Positions 60,137 through 64,000 of a DNA stretch of 64,000 nucleotides are shown piece after piece (position 1 is the first letter of the stretch; every line of letters starts with the position of its first letter). Under the pieces are notes generated by a model. It did not search any database. It was given only the letters and a program-made list of their open reading frames with translations, and was not told where the DNA came from. The translations under genes were made by a program, and so were the position numbers. Source of the stretch: an uncultured Fluviicola sp. (GTDB lineage Bacteria; Bacteroidota; Bacteroidia; Flavobacteriales_D; Crocinitomicaceae); NCBI RefSeq assembly GCF_902168135.1, contig NZ_CABHOL010000020.1:1-64000 (forward strand), given 5' to 3'.

Positions 60137-61431
60137 TATTTGCTGTTCATCAACGTTTCTATCTCATCCGCTTCAATAGGGATATTTCTCATTAAGTTAA
60201 AAGGTTCTCCGGAAGCCTGAACCACCAGGTTGTCCTCGATTCGGATTCCCAGCCCTTCTTCCGGGATATAGATTCCCGGTTCACAGGTAAATACCATGTT
60301 CGCTTCGATCGGGACATTCCATAAACCAACATCGTGCGTGTCCAATCCAAGGAAATGTGACGTTCCGTGCATGAAGTACTTTTTATATGCCGGCCAGTTC
60401 GGGTCCTGGTTCTTAATATCTGTTTGGTCCAGTAATTTCAATCCAAGCAACTCCGATTCCATCATGCGGCCCACTTCTTTTTGGTATTCAGCCAGCATCG
60501 TTCCCGGAACAAGCATTTTTTCAGCCTGTGATTTAACACGCAAAACAGCGTTGTAAACTTCTTTTTGTCTGGGAGTAAAACGTCCGTTAACCGGAATGCT
60601 TCTTGACATGTCCGAGGAGTAATTTGCATATTCCGCTCCTACATCCAACAGGATTACATCACCGTCCTGGCACTGCATGTTGTTTTCAATATAATGCAGC
60701 ACACATGCATTTTTACCCGACGCAACAATCGGGGTGTAAGCCCATCCTTTGGAACGGTTGCGCAGGAACTCATGCGAAAACTCTGCTTCGATCTCGTATT
60801 CCCAAACGCCCGGTTTCACAAAGCCAAGAATTCTGCGAAATCCTTTTTCGGTAATATCACACGCTGTCTGCATCAAATCCAATTCGATCTTTTCTTTCAC
60901 GGAACGGATCTGGTGCATGATTGGTGCGCTTTTGTGTACCTGGTGTGCCGGATAATCTTGTTTTACCTGGATGATGAAACGGTCTTCACGTGTCTGAACA
61001 GTTGTGTCGGCTCGTAAATGCTCGTTTGTGTTCAGGTAAATCCCTTCCGCTTCGGCCATTAACTGCTTAAAGATCGTTGGGAATTGCTGCAGCCAATAAA
61101 CAGTTTTGATACCTGCTGTTTCAAATGCCTGGTCTTTATTTAGTTTAGCTCCTTCCCAAACTGCAATGTGATCGTTGGTCTCTTTCAGGAAAAGGACCTC
61201 GCGGTGCGCTTCATTACTTGCATCCGGAAATAGAACAAGGATACTTTCTTCCTGGTCCACTCCCGATAAATAGAAAATATCGCGGTGCTGTGTAAACGGA
61301 AGCGTACCATCTGCGCTAATGGGGTAAATATCATTCGAATTGAAAACAGCCAGGGTCTTTTTTGCCATTTTTGCCGTAAACTTTTTACGGTTTTCAATAA
61401 AGAGCTTATTGTCTATTGGGAAATACTTCAT
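60136..61431 (-). CDS. Xaa-Pro aminopeptidase (M24B)
   Basis: A 431-residue metallopeptidase that removes N-terminal residues before proline. The creatinase-like N-terminal domain is at 1-175. The two-metal pita-bread site shows LLDVGAEYANYSSDMSRSIPV (two Asp ligands), KKYFMHGTSHFLGLDTHDVG (His), TCEPGIYI (Glu) and GIRIEDNLVV (Glu). Full-length. Cytosolic. It forms an operon with the downstream alpha/beta hydrolase. Confidence 0.94.
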   Translation of the reverse strand: MKYFPIDNKLFIENRKKFTAKMAKKTLAVFNSNDIYPISADGTLPFTQHRDIFYLSGVDQEESILVLFPDASNEAHREVLFLKETNDHIAVWEGAKLNKDQAFETAGIKTVYWLQQFPTIFKQLMAEAEGIYLNTNEHLRADTTVQTREDRFIIQVKQDYPAHQVHKSAPIMHQIRSVKEKIELDLMQTACDITEKGFRRILGFVKPGVWEYEIEAEFSHEFLRNRSKGWAYTPIVASGKNACVLHYIENNMQCQDGDVILLDVGAEYANYSSDMSRSIPVNGRFTPRQKEVYNAVLRVKSQAEKMLVPGTMLAEYQKEVGRMMESELLGLKLLDQTDIKNQDPNWPAYKKYFMHGTSHFLGLDTHDVGLWNVPIEANMVFTCEPGIYIPEEGLGIRIEDNLVVQASGEPFNLMRNIPIEADEIETLMNSK

Positions 61432-61615
61432 GTTCTTGATATGTGAGATCGTGAAATTACGAAAAATTCAAAAACGCAAAATTGAAAATTCAAACCCGGA
61501 TGTACGGATATTTGAACCTTTTTGAACTCTTCGAACTTTTTTCATGCCGGGAAGTAGATCGTAAGTACTTTACGAACTACCGGGTGCAAATTTGTATCAT
61601 CAAAGTTCAAACAGT

Positions 61616-61936
61616 ATGAAAACAATATTCGACAGCATCTTACTAAACCGCATCCAATTTGAAAGTTCATCAACAGAAGTACAGCTGGATTGCTGCATCT
61701 ATGAAAACGGAAATGCCTTTGAAAGCCAGATTTTTGTGAGTATGAGTGCATTCAACCAGTTAATGTGTGAATTAAGTGTTCGCGGAATAGACCTGGATAT
61801 GGATGAGAATCTGGATACTATTGTTATCTCAGATTCCGAAGTCATTTATTCGATGGATTTAACAGCGAATACCGATAAGCCGATTTTCTTACCTTATTAT
61901 TGTTTACCTGAACAGAATAAGTTGTTAAGAGCCTAG
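61616..61936 (+). CDS. hypothetical protein, 106 residues
   Basis: Unrecognised protein of 106 residues from the ATG at 61616; a TTG at 61592 is a longer alternative. It is acidic with beta-rich stretches: TEVQLDCCIYENG, then VSMSAFNQLMCEL and IDLDMDENLDTIVISDSEVIYSMDL. No signal peptide or membrane segment. It is the first of three rightward genes, but the gaps (about 100 and 58 bases) and a terminator between the last two argue against one operon. Confidence 0.6.
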   Translation: MKTIFDSILLNRIQFESSSTEVQLDCCIYENGNAFESQIFVSMSAFNQLMCELSVRGIDLDMDENLDTIVISDSEVIYSMDLTANTDKPIFLPYYCLPEQNKLLRA

Positions 61937-62032
61937 ATGTGTGAGATTTTCAGAAATATCTTTGGAGTAAGAAAAAAAGTTGTATTTTCGAATTGTGTTC
62001 TTTGGAACATATTGGTTTGAAAAATAGTATCT

Positions 62033-62677
62033 ATGAAAAAAGTTATTGCGCTTTTTGCGTTTGGGTCGGTCTTTTTAGCTGGCTGTCCGAAGCATGAAAT
62101 TATTCCGGCACCGACACCAAAGGTGGAACTGGAATCAAGTTTTATTGGAATTGTAAATGGAAGTCAGTTGGAGTTGACACAAAATGTTGACGGATATTAT
62201 TTGGATGCAACAAAAACAAAATTCATCCAGCCTTCACCTACACCTTCACTGGCTACTTATTACGCAAATATGAAGTCGTCCAATACATTGGTTTCGATTC
62301 GGGTAGGTTTGGGTTCACTTCAGTTTGACGGAAGTGCGAACAGTGATCCGAGTTTGTCTGTGTTTAACAACTTCTTTACCACGATGACTACTCCGACCTA
62401 TGAAGCAAATGCTTACAATGGTTTTGAAGTGGTTTACCGGGATGGTTCAGGAAACGTTTGGAAATCTGATCCTGCATCAACTCCTCAGGACGTTGTTTTC
62501 ACAGGAATTGTACAGGAATCTGACGGTTCGGGAGATTACTCGAAATTCACATGTACATTTAATTGTAATGTATATCGGAAAATACCGGACTTATCGACTC
62601 CGACTCCGCTTGATGACTCGGTAACGCTTATGCTGCCTATCGAAGACGCGGTTCTAAAGGGTTGGTTTAAAAGATAA
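62033..62677 (+). CDS. hypothetical lipoprotein
   Basis: A 214-residue lipoprotein (signal MKKVIALFAFGSVFLAGC with Cys18). Mature region is beta-strand-rich: SFIGIVNGSQLELTQNVDGYYLD, VSIRVGLGSLQFDG, NGFEVVYRDGSGNVW, and the C-terminal DDSVTLMLPIEDAVLKGWFKR. No family recognised. A terminator follows the stop. Confidence 0.7.
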   Translation: MKKVIALFAFGSVFLAGCPKHEIIPAPTPKVELESSFIGIVNGSQLELTQNVDGYYLDATKTKFIQPSPTPSLATYYANMKSSNTLVSIRVGLGSLQFDGSANSDPSLSVFNNFFTTMTTPTYEANAYNGFEVVYRDGSGNVWKSDPASTPQDVVFTGIVQESDGSGDYSKFTCTFNCNVYRKIPDLSTPTPLDDSVTLMLPIEDAVLKGWFKR

Positions 62678-62691
62678 TTGATAATTTAAAG

Positions 62692-62722
62692 AAGCCATTT
62701 GTCAATCGACAGGTGGCTTTTT
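62692..62722 (+). terminator. terminator of the lipoprotein gene
   Basis: AAGCCATTTGTC pairs with GACAGGTGGCTT with two G-U pairs, loop AATC, then T residues. Confidence 0.75.
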
Positions 62723-62734
62723 AGTTGATTCTGT

Positions 62735-63406
62735 ATGCAGCAACTGAAAATTGGAATTATTGGGGATTTTAACTTTACCTTCAATACGCACCATGCAACA
62801 AATATGGCCTTAGACCATGCAGGTCGTTTTCTGGAAGTAGAGTTGTCTTATTACTGGATTAAGATCAACGAGATCATAAACATGAAGCCTCAGCAGTTAT
62901 CAAATTATGATGGCTTTTGGTTTGCCCCGGGTCCATACCTCAATTTATTTTATCTCAATGGAGTAATCGATTTGCTGCTCCAACAGGAAGCACCTGTTTT
63001 TATTACCGGAGAAGGATATAAAGCCTTAATCGATGTATTGATTCACCGCAATAACCTCAGTGCAAACGGAGAAAAATTAATTTCGGATAACCTGGTAGAC
63101 GGCAATCATTTCGAACGTGTTTACGTGGTGCCGCATTCTTCTGCACTCATCCATTTATATGAAACCCGTAATCCGGAAGAACTAACGGCTACACGTTATA
63201 GTTTGTACCCGCAGTTGATCGGAAGCCTTACGGAAACAGACCTGGATATTGAAGCTTACAACCAGTTTGAAGAGCCTGAAATTATTAGTTTGAAGAATCG
63301 CCGGTTTTTCCTGGCATGTGGATTCTGCCCGCAGATTAGTTCGACCCGGGAACTTCCTCATCCCTTAGTTTATACTTTTGTGAAATCCTGCTTTCTGAGC
63401 AATTAA
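62735..63406 (+). CDS. CTP-synthase-type glutamine-amidotransferase-like protein, nucleophile absent
   Basis: A 223-residue protein of the class I GATase fold, most like the stand-alone relatives of the CTP synthase amidotransferase domain: LKIGIIGDFNFTFNTHHATNMALDHAG, NYDGFWFAPGPYLNLF. In active enzymes the nucleophile Cys lies in GTCGG; here the site reads VFITGEGYKALID, with Glu93 in its place. The late His-Pro motif is altered to CGFCPQISS. It therefore cannot cleave glutamine by the usual route. It overlaps the RNase HI gene by four bases, convergently. Role unknown. Confidence 0.7.
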   Translation: MQQLKIGIIGDFNFTFNTHHATNMALDHAGRFLEVELSYYWIKINEIINMKPQQLSNYDGFWFAPGPYLNLFYLNGVIDLLLQQEAPVFITGEGYKALIDVLIHRNNLSANGEKLISDNLVDGNHFERVYVVPHSSALIHLYETRNPEELTATRYSLYPQLIGSLTETDLDIEAYNQFEEPEIISLKNRRFFLACGFCPQISSTRELPHPLVYTFVKSCFLSN

Positions 63407-63876
63407 TCTTCGTGCCGTTGCACTTCTTCGAAGTATTGGTCGATCAGCAGGTTTTTTCCTAAAGCTGCTTCAACTGCCAATACATCGCAACGCTCATTTT
63501 CCGGATGTCCGTTGTGTCCTTTCACCCAGATAAATTCAATCTTGAAAGATTTGGCAACCGATAAGTAACGAAGCCACAGATCTTTGTTTTTTTTCTTGGC
63601 AAAGCCTTTTGCCTGCCAGCCGTAAACCCATCTTTTTTCGATAGCGTCTATTACATATTTGGAATCCGAATAAATTCGGACAGGAATTGTATTGGTTTTC
63701 AAACTTTCCAGGGCACAAACAACCGCAAGGAGTTCCATCCGGTTATTAGTTGTGAGCCGATAACCCTGGGAAATTTCCTTAACGGATTGCTTGTATTTCA
63801 ATATGATTCCGTAGCCTCCCGGACCCGGATTCCCTCTGGCAGAGCCGTCTGTAAATATTTGAATGTATTCTGACAC
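63403..63876 (-). CDS. rnhA: ribonuclease HI
   Basis: A 157-residue RNase H1 that cuts RNA in RNA-DNA hybrids. Active-site D10 (FTDGSARGNPGPGGYG), E48 (NNRMELLAV), D71 (IYSDSKYVIDAI) and late D131 (ENERCDVLA). The start is GTG at 63876. A TAACTTTG box ends five bases before it, so the transcript is probably leaderless. No accessory domain. Confidence 0.94.
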   Translation of the reverse strand: MSEYIQIFTDGSARGNPGPGGYGIILKYKQSVKEISQGYRLTTNNRMELLAVVCALESLKTNTIPVRIYSDSKYVIDAIEKRWVYGWQAKGFAKKKNKDLWLRYLSVAKSFKIEFIWVKGHNGHPENERCDVLAVEAALGKNLLIDQYFEEVQRHED

Positions 63877-63881
63877 AAGGA

Positions 63882-63889
63882 CAAAGTTA
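63882..63889 (-). promoter_or_regulatory. TAnnTTTG box of rnhA
   Basis: TAACTTTG-N5-GTG read leftward; the box ends five bases before the start codon. Downstream of 63889 to the window end there is no further feature. Confidence 0.6.
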
Positions 63890-64000
63890 TAAAAATCCGG
63901 CGTTTTAAAATTTCTAATAAATATTGTAGAAAAACCGATTTTAGCTAAATAGTTGTTAAAAATTCACCCTGGTGGATTTTTTAGGATTCCAATAGTCAGA

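Overview
The window reads as a chromosomal segment of a Bacteroidota bacterium, most likely order Flavobacteriales and perhaps close to Fluviicola/Crocinitomicaceae; the genus is an inference and no marker gene here fixes it. Supporting signs are promoters of the Bacteroidota type (TTTG, about 20 bases, TAnnTTTG), C-terminal type IX secretion sorting domains, DUF5686, DUF2480 and DUF2723 proteins, a LytS-type sensor with a periplasmic two-component propeller, an exbB-exbD-exbD-tonB cluster, an atpD-atpC pair apart from the rest of ATP synthase, and a uppS-bamA-ompH-ompH-murI envelope cluster. The base composition looks even throughout. I see no phage, insertion sequence, integrase, CRISPR array or toxin-antitoxin pair. 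It is mostly core genome.

Layout. 1-4.6 kb: end of a large secreted protein, then leftward an ECF sigma factor coupled to a tail-anchored mini-protein, and a SulP transporter/carbonic anhydrase/AlkD operon. 4.8-13.5 kb, rightward: 5-formyl-THF cyclo-ligase, a secreted hypothetical overlapping a soluble histidine kinase and an NtrC-type sigma-54 activator, a compact regulatory region (paired GTAA-TTT-TTAC sites, a long inverted repeat and a sigma-54-like promoter), then a duplicated-Cys mini-protein, glutamate dehydrogenase, the three-subunit proton-translocating transhydrogenase and a Gre-like factor. 13.6-18 kb, leftward: a cellulose-synthase-like glycosyltransferase with an unusual exported N-terminal domain, kbl, and a radical SAM/SPASM protein. 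18.1-29.7 kb: DUF5686, a TauE permease, murI, a DODA dioxygenase, two OmpH/Skp chaperones, BamA, UppS and AtpC/AtpD. 30-38.3 kb: two TonB proteins, ExbD, ExbD and ExbB, with a PstS-like lipoprotein and a TPR protein. 38.7-49 kb: PaaZ, a secreted TonB-C protein, hydrolases, a metal-binding lipoprotein, DUF2480, a deacetylase, a 1387-residue DUF2723 membrane protein and tRNA-Gln. 49.5-64 kb: small zinc-ribbon proteins, two type IX cargo proteins, ThiL, a LytTR/LytS pair, X-Pro aminopeptidase with a hydrolase, lipoproteins, a glutamine-amidotransferase-like protein lacking its nucleophile, and RNase HI.

How it works together. The clearest regulatory story is at 6-13.4 kb, where a soluble two-component system appears to drive, through sigma-54, an operon joining glutamate/2-oxoglutarate exchange to NADPH/NADH exchange. 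The other strong non-coding signals are a family of four palindromes with constant GTAGG/CCTAC ends and self-complementary but different cores, three of them lying 18-19 bases after a stop codon; a second repeat family abutting two stop codons; a large AAGAC hairpin between atpD and atpC; and at least six genes whose TAnnTTTG -10-type box sits only 4-5 bases before the start codon, which predicts leaderless mRNAs. No wholly new multi-gene system can be claimed from the sequence alone; the sigma-54 cassette with its duplicated-Cys protein is the best candidate for something undescribed.
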